DNA of 64,000 nt from the NCBI RefSeq assembly GCF_003610775.1, contig NZ_RAQO01000005.1, positions 434,001-498,000 on the forward strand. The letters are read 5' to 3'. The notes beneath the pieces are model-generated. The model searched no databases and was not told the DNA's origin. It saw only the letters and a list, made by a program, of their open reading frames with translations. The stretch's first letter is position 1; the number at the start of each line of letters is the position of its first letter. Below, one piece after another: positions 9,646 to 18,834 of this stretch. Source of the stretch: Alginatibacterium sediminis (GTDB lineage Bacteria > Pseudomonadota > Gammaproteobacteria > Enterobacterales > Celerinatantimonadaceae). Made by a program: the position numbers and the translations under genes.

Positions 9646-10029
9646 ATGATGGAACAAGCACCTTTAGTATGGTCAGAGTTAGCCGTAAACGATATGTCAC
9701 GCGCCGTTGAATTTTATCAAAAACATTTTGGGGTTAGCTTTCGCAAAGAAGATATGGCTGACATGGAAATGTCGATACTGGAAACCAAAGACCCTATGGC
9801 AGCATCGGTTGCTTTGGTTAAACATGAAATGATGAAGCCGAGTCTTGAAGGCAGTACGGTTTATTTGTATTTAAGTGAGTCTTTAAATAGTTTGGTGGAT
9901 AAATTAGCAAGCGCCAATGTCCGGATTTTGTTGCCGGCTATGCCCATTAAGGATGGTGAAGTTGGGCATATTGCTATCTTCGAAGATTGCGAAGGCAACA
10001 AGGTTGGGCTTTGGTCACCAAACGCGTAG
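9646..10029 (+). CDS. VOC-superfamily (glyoxalase/dioxygenase fold) protein
   Basis: 127 residues covering a single vicinal-oxygen-chelate unit: ELAVNDMSRAVEFYQKHFG at the start and IAIFEDCEGNKVGLWSPN at the end, as in PhnB/glyoxalase-like proteins. These bind a metal or ligand in the cytoplasm. The gene is 35 bases upstream of a WYL-type regulator on the same strand, so the two probably form an operon. The start could be either of two adjacent ATGs (9646 or 9649). Confidence 0.88.
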   Translation: MMEQAPLVWSELAVNDMSRAVEFYQKHFGVSFRKEDMADMEMSILETKDPMAASVALVKHEMMKPSLEGSTVYLYLSESLNSLVDKLASANVRILLPAMPIKDGEVGHIAIFEDCEGNKVGLWSPNA

Positions 10030-10064
10030 GCTAAAAAGTAGTCGTTACAATGAAAGGATAGTAA

Positions 10065-10739
10065 ATGCGGCGTGCTGACCGTTTGTTTCAGATAGTGCAA
10101 TTGTTACGCGGACGCCGGCTCACCACTGCATCGGAGTTGGCTCAGCGTCTAGAGGTTAGTACTCGAACTATCTATAGAGATGTTCAAGACTTAAGCCTAA
10201 GTGGTATCCCGATTGAGGGGGAGGCGGGTCTTGGGTATATGCTGCGCAAAGAGGTTGATATTCCGCCTTTAATGTTTAATGAGGCCGAGTTAGAAGCACT
10301 GCAAGTCGGTATGCGCATGGTACAAGCATTTGGCGGCCATGAATTAGCACATGCCGCAAAGCAGACTTTGATCAAGGTGGAGTCAGTGCTGCCACAACGT
10401 CTTAAAGATTTTGAAGCCTTGATGTATGCGCCAGACTTTTACATCAATGACGACGAATTTAGGCACCTTGATCTATTACGTAAAGCCGCTCGTGAACGCG
10501 AACTATTGCAACTGCATTATCGTGATGCTGAGCAACTTGTAAGTCAGCGCTGCATACGCCCTCTAGCGATCTATTTCTGGAGAACTTCATGGACACTTCT
10601 AGCGTGGTGCCAGTTACGTTGTGCTTTTCGCAATTTTAGGGTTGATAGAATTGAGCATATTCATCCAAATGGTCAACATTTTGAGATAACACCGGGTAAA
10701 GAAATTGCTGATTATTTGTGCTATTTGAACAAAGAGTGA
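10065..10739 (+). CDS. YafY-type HTH/WYL transcriptional regulator
   Basis: 224 residues. The N-terminal HTH (about 1-55) reads RRADRLFQIVQLLRGRRLTTASELAQRLEVSTRTIYRDVQDL. A WYL-like domain follows (about 140-215), with RPLAIYFWRTSWTLLAWCQLRCAFRNFRVDRI. The WYL tripeptide itself is replaced by related residues. WYL domains sense nucleotides or other ligands. The gene follows the VOC gene and likely controls the pair. Confidence 0.88.
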   Translation: MRRADRLFQIVQLLRGRRLTTASELAQRLEVSTRTIYRDVQDLSLSGIPIEGEAGLGYMLRKEVDIPPLMFNEAELEALQVGMRMVQAFGGHELAHAAKQTLIKVESVLPQRLKDFEALMYAPDFYINDDEFRHLDLLRKAARERELLQLHYRDAEQLVSQRCIRPLAIYFWRTSWTLLAWCQLRCAFRNFRVDRIEHIHPNGQHFEITPGKEIADYLCYLNKE

Positions 10740-10740
10740 G

Positions 10741-10760
10741 CGCAATAATTATTGCGTTTT
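10741..10760 (+). terminator. Probable terminator after the WYL regulator
   Basis: The perfect palindrome CGCAATAATTATTGCG (10741-10756) follows the stop directly and is followed by TTTT, with a second T-run a few bases on. The stem is short, so it is a modest terminator. Confidence 0.55.
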
Positions 10761-10855
10761 GGTCTCTTTTTTAGTGATTAATGATGTAAATGGCGTTGAA
10801 AACATTGAGTTTTTGCTTTTTTAATTATTCCCATTAAGTCTGTAGTGAAATACTA

Positions 10856-11036
10856 TTGACAAGACTAAGCGTAGCGTTTAAAGTGCCCGCAGCTAGAAAG
10901 AAAGTCTTGTGTTTGAAATCTCAACATGTATTTAGTAAGTAAATGCTCGTCCTGAAGTTTCTAAGTGTTAGTCTGTTCTTCGCTACTCACGCCTCGTTGG
11001 AGGCAGTTTAATTAAAATTTTGTTCAGGATATAAAT
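10856..11036 (+). promoter_or_regulatory. Cold-shock promoter and long 5' leader
   Basis: TTGACA at 10856-10861 and a TTTAAA-like -10 near 10877 make a probable promoter. That leaves a transcript leader of roughly 145-150 bases before the cold-shock start at 11037. Long untranslated leaders that refold with temperature are typical of cspA-type mRNAs. The leader's structure was not folded here. Confidence 0.6.
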
Positions 11037-11243
11037 ATGTCTACTGTTAAAGGTACTGTTAAGTGGTTCAACGAAGCTAAAGGTTTTGGTTTTATCGAGC
11101 AACAGTCTGGTCCAGACGTTTTCGCTCACTTTAGTGCAATCACTGGTGACGGTTTCAAAACTTTGGCTGAAGGTCAGCAAGTTGAGTTCACTGTAACTCA
11201 AGGCCAAAAAGGTCCTCAAGCTGAGAACATCGTAGCAGTTTAA
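11037..11243 (+). CDS. Cold-shock protein, CspA family
   Basis: 68 residues forming one cold-shock domain. RNP1 is visible as KGFGFIEQ and RNP2 as DVFAHFSAI, with the opening [14 protein letters not shown]. It binds single-stranded RNA and DNA and acts as an RNA chaperone in the cytoplasm. The gene has a long leader and a strong terminator, so it is a monocistronic unit. Confidence 0.97.
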   Translation: MSTVKGTVKWFNEAKGFGFIEQQSGPDVFAHFSAITGDGFKTLAEGQQVEFTVTQGQKGPQAENIVAV

Positions 11244-11284
11244 TTGCCGATGAATAATGCTTAGGCATTATTAAAAAAAATTCT

Positions 11285-11311
11285 AAAGGCAGCCCTAGTG
11301 GCTGCCTTTTT
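11285..11311 (+). terminator. Rho-independent terminator of the cold-shock gene
   Basis: A 10-bp stem AAAGGCAGCC/GGCTGCCTTT around CTAGT is followed by a T-run. It begins 41 bases after the cold-shock stop. Confidence 0.9.
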
Positions 11312-11321
11312 CTTTGCCTTT

Positions 11322-12299
11322 TTAACTATGAGGATCATCTAAAATCATTGTTCTTCGCTTGGGATCGTTTGGAAATACCCGACCTATCTTTAGCACCGAA
11401 TATAAGTGTTTGAAAACCACTCCAGCTTGCCCGTGGTTTTTACCATAACGAAAGTAGCTGTGCCCTTTTGGAAAATCGTAGCTATTATTTATGTCGTCGC
11501 AGTCAACAGCATAAACATTACTGGGACATAAACTTAGATTCTCTGGCCCACTATGACCTAATCGTCTGGACGCGATTTTGTGTTTTAGGTTGCTTGCTTT
11601 ACTTGCTCGTAGTGCGAGATCGTCCGAAGCATGATAAACAACTACGTTACGCGAAGCGTGACAAATCAATTCACCAGCTTCTCCCTCTTCTAGTGATTCA
11701 TTCACAATATCTGCTGCCACAAGAAAACTGTTTCGAAACAGCATGGGTACTCCATTGGGCAGTTCGTAAGTTTTCCAAGCTTGTAAAGTTTGGCGTAATA
11801 CTCGATTACCCATTGAGTGAGCTAGGATATTGATTCTTTTTAAACAGGGATCTTGATTATCGTCGTCTGAGCCCCGCCAGCTAAGAAACTTATCCAGAAC
11901 CCGTTCAAAGCTAATAGCGCTGGCGTCGGCAGCTTTTTGGTCGTCCCAGTAATCTTTGATAATGCCGCTGTCATTGTCACAAGGCCAGATTAAAGGCACA
12001 ACCAGCACTTCGTTCTGGTCTTGGGCATCACATAATTGTTGTAGTTCGTGTGCGGCCTCGAAGATCTGCTCGGGTAGATTAGAAAAACCATGGATATAGA
12101 GCAAAATTTGCCGCTTTGATGAGTTTTTAAGTTCGGTAAAGAAAGCCCGATTACCAAGCTCGGTGTTTTCGTTGTCCGAAAGTCGTTTGGCGAAAAAGAC
12201 TGAAGTACTGACACTATTGTTGTCTAGGTCAAAACTAAATTTCCTGCCGTTGCGGCTGCGAGAGCTTTGTTTGGGTAGGCGATTCGTAATAAATAACAT
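11322..12299 (-). CDS. Alpha/beta hydrolase (DUF900-like serine hydrolase)
   Basis: 325 residues without a signal peptide. The oxyanion-hole segment LLYIHGFSN (about 78-86) and nucleophile elbow LAHSMGNRVLRQ (about 165-176) mark an alpha/beta hydrolase of the DUF900 type. A conserved late His near GHSYFRYGKNHGQAG may complete the triad. It is probably a cytoplasmic esterase or lipase-like enzyme of unknown substrate. It is convergent with the cold-shock gene and has no partner on its strand. Confidence 0.78.
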   Translation of the reverse strand: MLFITNRLPKQSSRSRNGRKFSFDLDNNSVSTSVFFAKRLSDNENTELGNRAFFTELKNSSKRQILLYIHGFSNLPEQIFEAAHELQQLCDAQDQNEVLVVPLIWPCDNDSGIIKDYWDDQKAADASAISFERVLDKFLSWRGSDDDNQDPCLKRINILAHSMGNRVLRQTLQAWKTYELPNGVPMLFRNSFLVAADIVNESLEEGEAGELICHASRNVVVYHASDDLALRASKASNLKHKIASRRLGHSGPENLSLCPSNVYAVDCDDINNSYDFPKGHSYFRYGKNHGQAGVVFKHLYSVLKIGRVFPNDPKRRTMILDDPHS

Positions 12300-12517
12300 G
12301 CTCAGCTCCTAGAGACCCTTTCGAATTGATTAATCAATAACCATTAGTGTAGTTGGCTATAAGCAAAGCGCGAACCTTGATGTTCACTTAGAGGGACTGC
12401 TTTAAGTCTAGGTAAAATTGGAATGGCACTTAAAATTTGCATCTATTTCAGTTAACTTGTTTGTAGCTTATCCAAGTTGTTGTTTTTAATAGCCTCAGTC
12501 GAAAGGGAATGAAGTCA

Positions 12518-13048
12518 ATGAAAGTGCTCGCATTTGCTGCAAGTGGAAGTCAAAACTCAATCAATCATCAATTGCTACAGTACGTAGCTAGCATAATGAC
12601 AGCGGATGAGGTGGAGTTGCTACGCTTAAGTGACTATGAATTGCCCTTGTTTACCGCTGAACGTGAGCTAGAACTTGGTCAGCCTGAACTGGCAAAGCAG
12701 TTATTTGAGAAAATTGGACATGCTGATGCAGTTATCATTTCATTTGCGGAATACAACGGAAGCTATAGCGCGTTCTATAAAAACACCTTCGATTGGCTTT
12801 CACGTATTGATCGGGGTGTGTTCCAAAACAAAGCGATGGTTTTGCTTTCAGCATCACCAGGGCCTGGTGGTGCTAAGACCGTTCTCAATAGCGCACTAAA
12901 GTCTATGCCGCATTTTTCGGCAGATGTAAAAGCCAGTCTATCAATTGGCAAATTCACGCAAGTATTCGATGCTCACAGTCAATCTATAGTAGACCCTGAA
13001 GTAAACGCTCAACTCCTGTCAGCTCTGGCTCAATTATCGAATGGGTAG
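12518..13048 (+). CDS. NAD(P)H-dependent FMN reductase
   Basis: About 176 residues with a flavodoxin-like fold: MKVLAFAASGSQNSINHQLL binds the FMN phosphate, AVIISFAEYNGSYSAFYKNTFDWLSR is the family's PEYN-like motif, and LLSASPGPGGA follows. It reduces FMN or quinones in the cytoplasm. The ATG at 12518 is preferred to the one at 12509, because AAAGGG sits too close to the earlier codon. A GNAT gene overlaps its end by 8 bases. Confidence 0.9.
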   Translation: MKVLAFAASGSQNSINHQLLQYVASIMTADEVELLRLSDYELPLFTAERELELGQPELAKQLFEKIGHADAVIISFAEYNGSYSAFYKNTFDWLSRIDRGVFQNKAMVLLSASPGPGGAKTVLNSALKSMPHFSADVKASLSIGKFTQVFDAHSQSIVDPEVNAQLLSALAQLSNG

Positions 13049-13550
13049 CACCATGAAGACACCCCAGCACGTAGAAATTCGTTTAATTAAAGCTGAGGAT
13101 GATATGGCGATTAAGCGGATCATCGAACAAGTCGGTCGAGAGTTTGGTGCGATAGGCGAGGGCTTTGGACCATCAGATGCCGAAGTAAGCAGTATGAGCC
13201 AGCACTATAGCGAACTCTCCGGTTACGCCTATTACGTCGCTACTGTTGAGGGACAAGTTGTCGGAGGGGCAGGGATTGCACCGATGGACGCCGTAACGCA
13301 AACCTGTGAGCTGCGTAAATTGTTTGTGTTGCCTAATGCCCGAGGGCTATCAATAGGGCGTAAACTGAGTGAAGCGTGTATCGAGTTTGCTAAAAGTGCT
13401 AACTACCAACAGTGCTATTTGGATACTTTATCGAGTATGCAGGCTGCGATAGCACTCTATAAGAAGCTAGGCTTTACCCAGCTCAAAGCGCCATTAGCAG
13501 CCAGTGAACATAATGGCTGTGATGTGTGGATGCTCAAAGACTTACTCTAA
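13041..13550 (+). CDS. GNAT-family N-acetyltransferase
   Basis: 169 residues with the acetyl-CoA-binding motif A visible as LRKLFVLPNARGLSIGRKLSEACIEFA (about 90-116), then motif B near YKKLGFTQ. It transfers an acetyl group to an unknown small molecule or peptide. The start overlaps the FMN reductase stop (ATGGGTAG), which implies coupling; a second ATG at 13053 is also possible. Its 3' end overlaps that of the convergent sensor kinase by 17 bases. Confidence 0.88.
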   Translation: MGSTMKTPQHVEIRLIKAEDDMAIKRIIEQVGREFGAIGEGFGPSDAEVSSMSQHYSELSGYAYYVATVEGQVVGGAGIAPMDAVTQTCELRKLFVLPNARGLSIGRKLSEACIEFAKSANYQQCYLDTLSSMQAAIALYKKLGFTQLKAPLAASEHNGCDVWMLKDLL

Positions 13551-14829
13551 CTTCTAGTCCGGGCTCCGCTGATATGAGTTCAATCTGCATTTGGTGGTTA
13601 TCCAAAATTGCCTTCACCAGGGCCAAACCCAAGCCGTGTCCTGGTGAGCTGCGGCTCGATTCCATGCGGTAGAGTCGACGAAACACTTTATTATGCTCAC
13701 TTTTGGGGATGCCTGGGCCATTATCTATAATCCTAAAATCTTGCGCATTGATGACCACGTCAATCCTTGCGTTTGCTCCTGCGTATTTGATCGCGTTCTC
13801 TACCAGGTTGTAGACCGCACGAAACAGTAATCGACGATCGGCGTTCACCATGACTTGTTCATTGGTCATTAGATGAAGATTTTGTTGTTGCTCTTCTGCC
13901 AGTGGCTGGGCTAAGTCACAGGCGTCTTCAATAATTTGGTTTAAGGATATCGATTCTTTTGCTTGTCCAAGGGTTCCACTTTCTAGTTTTGATAGTTCCA
14001 GGATAGAGCTAAAGGTCGACAATATCTCGTCCAACTCTTCAATCATAATCCCAAGCTCATCGCTTGAAAGCTGCTGATTTTCAGCTTGGATGTATGCTTG
14101 TTCTAGCCGTAATCGTAGCCGTGCTAAGGGCGTGCGTAAGTCATGAGCAATAGCATCGCTATTATTAACGATCATTTCTAAAGAATTCTGAAGTCTGTCT
14201 AGCATCTGATTGATGTTGCTACCCAGTAGGTCGAATTCATCATTATTGCTCGAAGGCGGAACTCGTAAGGACATTTTTCCATGACTAACTTGCTGGGCAA
14301 CAGCATTTATTGATTGGATTCGGCGTAACACTTGGGCAGAGAACCACCATCCAGCGATTAAAGCGAAACTAAAGGAAATGAGCAACGCGATAGCTGCTGA
14401 AGATATAAACTGGTCTTTAAGTTGACGTAAGCTGGTGTCGTCGGTTGCAATGAGCAACTCTTGACCCTGAGACAAGCCAATTTGGCAGCCCGATACTAGT
14501 TGTAGTTCTTCGTAGCGCTGGGACCAAATTGGGAAAAGGTTTCGGCTAGGACATTGGCGTATGCCCTTTGGCCAAGACTGCAAACGACCATAAATCTGAC
14601 CGTTTATTCTAGCGACCATTAAGAATTGGCGATTTTCTTGTGCCTGTGGAATAAATTGTTCTAAAAAAGCATCGGGGTCAAGTTGATCAGCCAAAGCCTG
14701 CTGCTGCTCGATTAGCTGAGAGAATTGCTGCTCTTGGCTGCGTTGCATTTGTCCAACACTTCGGTCGTAGAGAACACCAATTAGAATACTGACAATGATC
14801 AGCATTAGCGCGCAAAAGCTAGCTGTCAT
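13534..14829 (-). CDS. Two-component sensor histidine kinase
   Basis: About 431 residues from the ATG at 14829. There are two membrane helices (near the N-terminus and about 145-168) flanking a periplasmic domain. Next come HAMP, then HisKA with AIAHDLRTPLARLRL (phospho-acceptor His), then the ATPase with LVENAIKYA, IDNGPGIP and GHGLGLALV. A longer form from TTG 14925 would overlap the response regulator by 71 bases and is less likely. It forms an operon with the regulator and a PepSY protein. The stimulus is unknown; the PepSY partner suggests envelope stress or a cation. Confidence 0.92.
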   Translation of the reverse strand: MTASFCALMLIIVSILIGVLYDRSVGQMQRSQEQQFSQLIEQQQALADQLDPDAFLEQFIPQAQENRQFLMVARINGQIYGRLQSWPKGIRQCPSRNLFPIWSQRYEELQLVSGCQIGLSQGQELLIATDDTSLRQLKDQFISSAAIALLISFSFALIAGWWFSAQVLRRIQSINAVAQQVSHGKMSLRVPPSSNNDEFDLLGSNINQMLDRLQNSLEMIVNNSDAIAHDLRTPLARLRLRLEQAYIQAENQQLSSDELGIMIEELDEILSTFSSILELSKLESGTLGQAKESISLNQIIEDACDLAQPLAEEQQQNLHLMTNEQVMVNADRRLLFRAVYNLVENAIKYAGANARIDVVINAQDFRIIDNGPGIPKSEHNKVFRRLYRMESSRSSPGHGLGLALVKAILDNHQMQIELISAEPGLEVRVSL

Positions 14830-14854
14830 TCTCCAAATTGAGTTAGCTTTGTAG

Positions 14855-15535
14855 TTACGCGTCCACCAAGCGGTAACCGCTGCCACGAATCGTTTGTAAA
14901 ATGGCTGCCTGTCCTTGCGCTTCAAATTTTTTCCTTAGTCGGGCGATATGCACATCAATGACATTGGTTTGAGGGTCAAAATCATAGTCCCATACCGCTT
15001 CAAACAACAGTGTTCGGGTAACAACTTGACCTTTATGCTCCATTAAATAACGAAGTAGCTTAAATTCTTTGGGCTGTAAGCTTAACAGTTGCCCACTACA
15101 GCGAACTTGATGACTTAATAAGTCCATGTGTAGCTCGCCGGCTTGAAGGGAAGTATCGCTGCTGCTTTGAGCATGACTTTGACGTTTACTCAAAATCTGT
15201 ACGCGAACCAATAACTCAGACAGGGCAAATGGTTTAACCAAATAGTCATCCCCACCTTCACGAAGCCCTTTAACTCTATCATCAACACTATCAAGTGCAC
15301 TAAGGATAAGCACGCTGGTTGTTTTTCCAGCGCTGCGTAGGGTGCTTAGAACACTTAGCCCATCGAGTTTGGGTAACATTCGATCAAGTAATATAACCTG
15401 ATAATCATGCTCTAAAGCTAAAAACAATCCATCTTGACCATTATCGGCAGTATCAACTTGATATTGTTGTTCCTGCAGCGCACGCTGCAGGAATTCACGG
15501 GTGGTATTGTCGTCCTCGATTACTAGAACTCGCAT
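14855..15535 (-). CDS. OmpR/PhoB-family response regulator
   Basis: 226 residues. The receiver domain (1-120) has the acidic pair EDD, the phospho-acceptor Asp in VILLDRMLPKLDG and Lys in DYLVKPFALSELLVR. The C-terminal winged helix (about 130-226) has the OmpR-type recognition region with VWDYDFDPQTNVIDVHIARLR. It is co-transcribed with the sensor kinase downstream and the PepSY gene 9 bases upstream. Confidence 0.95.
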   Translation of the reverse strand: MRVLVIEDDNTTREFLQRALQEQQYQVDTADNGQDGLFLALEHDYQVILLDRMLPKLDGLSVLSTLRSAGKTTSVLILSALDSVDDRVKGLREGGDDYLVKPFALSELLVRVQILSKRQSHAQSSSDTSLQAGELHMDLLSHQVRCSGQLLSLQPKEFKLLRYLMEHKGQVVTRTLLFEAVWDYDFDPQTNVIDVHIARLRKKFEAQGQAAILQTIRGSGYRLVDA

Positions 15536-15544
15536 GTTTTCTTC

Positions 15545-16102
15545 TTAATCGTGTCGGGTCATTGGAATTTGTTGACCACTGGCTACATCAACAATCATTT
15601 TACGTTTACCGCTTTGTGTCATCAGCTCAAATTGATAATAGGTGATACCTTTTTCATTTTCGAGTTCAAACTCATGTACTTTACCTTGAAGGCTGCTTTC
15701 GAGTTCCGCTAAGGTTTCGCTAAGAGAGAACTCTGAGTCTTGCAGTGCAGCAAGCGCTTGGCGTTCGTCGTCGTCAAGCTTGTTGACACCGAGTATCTTT
15801 AAGCTCTTAGTTTGAGTTTTCAGAACTTCGCCGTTTTCTAAGCTAATGTACAGTTTTTGTTCTTGTTCGGCGTTGATATCAATTACTTTTATTTCATAGA
15901 CGCCTTGGCCTTTGTGCTCATCAAGCTCTAGTTCAATAATTTGGCCCGGATAATTACTATTAACCTGTTTGATCGCTTGCTCAATACTGAACTGTGCTTG
16001 GTTAAGAACCAATGCCGAGATGGCGTCATCTTCGTCAGCGAAGCTTGCTGTGCTGCTGATTAATAGGGCTATGCTGGCGACTACTTTTTTACTTAGTTTC
16101 AT
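15545..16102 (-). CDS. Periplasmic protein with two PepSY domains
   Basis: 185 residues. A signal peptide (KLSKKVVASIALLISSTASFA) is followed by two PepSY-like units (about 35-100 and 115-182), each with the pattern of an amphipathic helix, then YEIKVID or YYQFELM, then GKRKMIVDVASGQ. PepSY domains regulate or inhibit partners in the envelope. As the first gene of a two-component operon it may feed back on the sensor's periplasmic domain. That function is inference from position. Confidence 0.85.
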   Translation of the reverse strand: MKLSKKVVASIALLISSTASFADEDDAISALVLNQAQFSIEQAIKQVNSNYPGQIIELELDEHKGQGVYEIKVIDINAEQEQKLYISLENGEVLKTQTKSLKILGVNKLDDDERQALAALQDSEFSLSETLAELESSLQGKVHEFELENEKGITYYQFELMTQSGKRKMIVDVASGQQIPMTRHD

Positions 16103-16366
16103 TTTTGTTACCTGATTAGTGAATACATGCTCAGATTAAAGCAGTAGCCCTAAACACAAGATTGCCACAACATTAAACTTTGTTCATATTATACCAACCC
16201 TACTAAATATTGATGCAGCTTAGCTGACTACTATTACTTATCCCTGCGTCAACAATGGTGTCATTAGGTCAACTAGTAACTGCGATCTTTTATCTTGATC
16301 TAAGCAATTATATATACGACTAATGAAGACCCACTAATCAGTAGTAGTGGTCTTAAAAACTAATCC

Positions 16367-17581
16367 CTATGTTGCTTGCACTGACTGCGGCAATTTGTCG
16401 ACAACGTAAGAACGGCTCCTTACATACCACCACGAAACACCGCCGATCATACCAATTGTAAACTGAATGGTCCCTAAGTTCTCTATCAGTGATTCGGGTC
16501 TTAGAGACACTAAGATCATGCCAATTGAGCCACACATTGTACCTAGGAACTGAATGATAGCGACTGCCGAACCCGTATCCTTATCTTGTTGATTTAGCAT
16601 AAGGTTTGTACCCGGCACTCGGGTCGCGATCACCGTCAATGTCGCGGGCGCTGCTATGAGTGCGAAAATCCAAGGGGATAAATGACCAATGGTAAAGGTT
16701 AAAACGCCACATATACAAAGTAGGGCAAAACATAATGAAATAATTGATTGAATGGCGATACGTTTAGATAGCTGCAGATAAATACTTGGGCCAAAAGAGG
16801 CGAATAGAGCATTGAAGGCAAAGGCGTAGCTAAATTGTTGCTCGGTAAGTCCGAAACCATCGATGTAAATGTATGAGCCCGCACCCAGGAAGGCCATGAG
16901 TGCCATTGGCGCAATTGAAAATATACCAAGCAAAGACACAAAGTTTGGGTTTTTGATAACCACACCTAAACGAGCCCAAGACTGCAGCATAGTCCCGCTG
17001 CTGCGGACTTCTAAAGTCTCTTGATAGCACAACGCAAATATGGCTGAACTAGCTCCAAATATAGCTAAAGCTACAAACATCATTGGCCATGCTGCTACTT
17101 TTAGTAGCAAAGCACCGACCACCGGTGCAATCATTGGTGCGATAATTACGAGTGACATAATGGTCGCCATGATTTTCTCACGCTCTCGGCCATCATAAAG
17201 ATCTTTTACGATGGCAGTGGCAACCACAGTTACCGCACTGCCGCCAAAAGCTTGTATGACGCGTGAACCAATTAGCATTTCGATGCTGCCGGAAAAAGCA
17301 CATAACAAACTAGCCAACACATAAATGGCGATGCCAATCAACATAATTGGCTTTCGACCATATTTGTCACTTAAGGGGCCCCAAAAGAGCAAGCCAAAGG
17401 CATAAATGACGAAATAGACACTTAGAGTCATGTTGACCATGGTTTGATTGGTATTAAAGACTTCAACCATTTGAGGAAGTGCAGGGAGATATAAATCCGT
17501 TGTCAGAGGCGGGAATGCACTGATAACTACCAAGAAAATGAGGGTTCCAGTACTACCTAAAATATGCTGTGCTTGTTTCAA
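16367..17581 (-). CDS. Bcr/CflA-type MFS drug exporter
   Basis: 404 residues with twelve predicted membrane helices. The MFS loop-2/3 motif appears as GPLSDKYGRKPIMLIG (about 70-85), and the N-terminal PPLTTDLYLPALPQM is characteristic of the Bcr/CflA subfamily. It exports drugs or metabolites by proton antiport across the inner membrane. It lies downstream of a MarR-type gene on the same strand, so it is probably repressed by that protein through the twin operators at 18153-18198. Confidence 0.93.
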   Translation of the reverse strand: MKQAQHILGSTGTLIFLVVISAFPPLTTDLYLPALPQMVEVFNTNQTMVNMTLSVYFVIYAFGLLFWGPLSDKYGRKPIMLIGIAIYVLASLLCAFSGSIEMLIGSRVIQAFGGSAVTVVATAIVKDLYDGREREKIMATIMSLVIIAPMIAPVVGALLLKVAAWPMMFVALAIFGASSAIFALCYQETLEVRSSGTMLQSWARLGVVIKNPNFVSLLGIFSIAPMALMAFLGAGSYIYIDGFGLTEQQFSYAFAFNALFASFGPSIYLQLSKRIAIQSIISLCFALLCICGVLTFTIGHLSPWIFALIAAPATLTVIATRVPGTNLMLNQQDKDTGSAVAIIQFLGTMCGSIGMILVSLRPESLIENLGTIQFTIGMIGGVSWWYVRSRSYVVDKLPQSVQAT

Positions 17582-17661
17582 TTCATGATTCCTAAAAATG
17601 CTTTACGCCGCAGGCGTGAATATACTTTTTGATTGAGGGAATAGCTGGGCCAGTCTTTCGA

Positions 17662-18087
17662 TTAACCAAGGTTTTTACTTACTCTATCGAGTAATAATTG
17701 TAAGGACTGAGATTCGCTTTGAGTAAAGCCTTGTAGCATGTCGGTGAGAATTTCCATTTCAACGTCATCAAGTCGTTGTAGTAGCGTTTTACCTTTGGCG
17801 CTGAGCTCTAACAAGACTGCTCGTTTGTCTGCTGGGTTCTCTTGTTTAATAATTAAGTCTTGCGCAAGCAAGCGCGCCACTATTCGAGCAATTTGAGCTT
17901 TATCTTTATTCATCGATTCAACTAACATTTGTTGAGAGCTAGCACCCGTTTCTAATATGTAACTCATCGCAATGTGTTCTAAGGGTGAGAACTCCACTTG
18001 CTGACGCTTCACTTCAGCAATCATCTTGCTTCGAATGTTCATATGAATAGCGCGTAGCGCGTGATTTATACTGCGATAGTTATTCAC
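17662..18087 (-). CDS. MarR-family transcriptional regulator
   Basis: About 141 residues, one winged helix-turn-helix with LVESMNKDKAQIARIVARLLAQDLI and the wing residues NPADKRAVLLELSAKG that define MarR. Translation most likely starts at GTG 18087, which has GGAG 6 bases upstream; a TTG at 18105 lacks this. It precedes the exporter gene on the same strand with an 80-base gap, and two palindromes lie in its upstream region. It probably represses its own operon until a phenolic or drug ligand binds. Confidence 0.92.
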   Translation of the reverse strand: MNNYRSINHALRAIHMNIRSKMIAEVKRQQVEFSPLEHIAMSYILETGASSQQMLVESMNKDKAQIARIVARLLAQDLIIKQENPADKRAVLLELSAKGKTLLQRLDDVEMEILTDMLQGFTQSESQSLQLLLDRVSKNLG

Positions 18088-18152
18088 GATAATCTCCGAA
18101 CTCAAGTCTGGGGCGGCTTGAAGGCTACTTATCAGTGGAGCCTTTATTATTA

Positions 18153-18198
18153 GTTGATCTAATCAACAAATATAAGCGCATATGTTGACTTAATCAAC
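18153..18198. promoter_or_regulatory. Twin MarR operators
   Basis: GTTGATctaATCAAC at 18153-18167 and GTTGActtaaTCAAC at 18184-18198 are two nearly identical palindromes with centres 31 bases apart (three helical turns). They lie 66-111 bases upstream of the marR start. The half-site GTTGA is typical of MarR proteins. Confidence 0.75.
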
Positions 18199-18448
18199 TA
18201 AAAAGTTGCCAGATAGTAACTTAAGTGGATCATTGGCAAGCCTAAGCGTGTGACGGGCTGTAAATCGCGATTGCTATTCGGGAGTCTAGATACCGATTTG
18301 GAGTAAAATTTAGGCAACGCAAAAAGCAATTAGGTTCAATTGTTATTCTTTCAACGCGTGTTTTATGCAAGCGGACTTTGATCACAGCTCTTAAGCGACA
18401 GTACTTGTATAAAGGGCAGCATGTTGTAAGAGTCTATTGAGAGTAAAA

Positions 18449-18829
18449 ATGCGTCAGCAATATCATTTTAGGAAACAAGAAGGTGATGTCTTTATTTGGG
18501 ACGTAAACCGTTTGTTGGATCAATACCAATACTTGCCTCAGCGGGCTTGGCGATTAAGTGAAATATCTGAAATTGATGAAAATTATTGGTTTGAACTTGG
18601 CGGTGCACAACCAAGCTGCCGAGCAATTAGCGAGCATGCGAAACTGATTAATGAGGCTGACCTAACTTATCCGATATTGCTTTGTAGCGAAGGAAAAATA
18701 ATCGATGGCATGCACCGTGTGTGTAAAGCCTTGATGCGTGGCGATACGCATATTCAAGTTAAGCAAATCCCTGATAAGCTAGCCCCGCACTTTATCAATA
18801 TTGAGGCGCAAGACTTAGCTTATGATTAA
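18449..18829 (+). CDS. ParB/Srx-like nuclease-fold protein
   Basis: About 126 residues from the ATG at 18449. The C-terminal half has ADLTYPILLCSEGKIIDGMHRVCKALMRG, which matches the ParB N-terminal-like (ParB/sulfiredoxin) fold including the GxHR box, here DGMHR. Such stand-alone domains can bind nucleotides, but no function is known for this one. Its stop is 6 bases from the stop of the convergent S4-domain gene. Confidence 0.7.
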   Translation: MRQQYHFRKQEGDVFIWDVNRLLDQYQYLPQRAWRLSEISEIDENYWFELGGAQPSCRAISEHAKLINEADLTYPILLCSEGKIIDGMHRVCKALMRGDTHIQVKQIPDKLAPHFINIEAQDLAYD

Positions 18830-18834
18830 CTTAC

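Noticed and set aside
14830-14925. Longer sensor-kinase N-terminus
   Set aside because: It would start at TTG and overlap the response regulator gene by 71 bases. The ATG at 14829 sits just before the first membrane helix.
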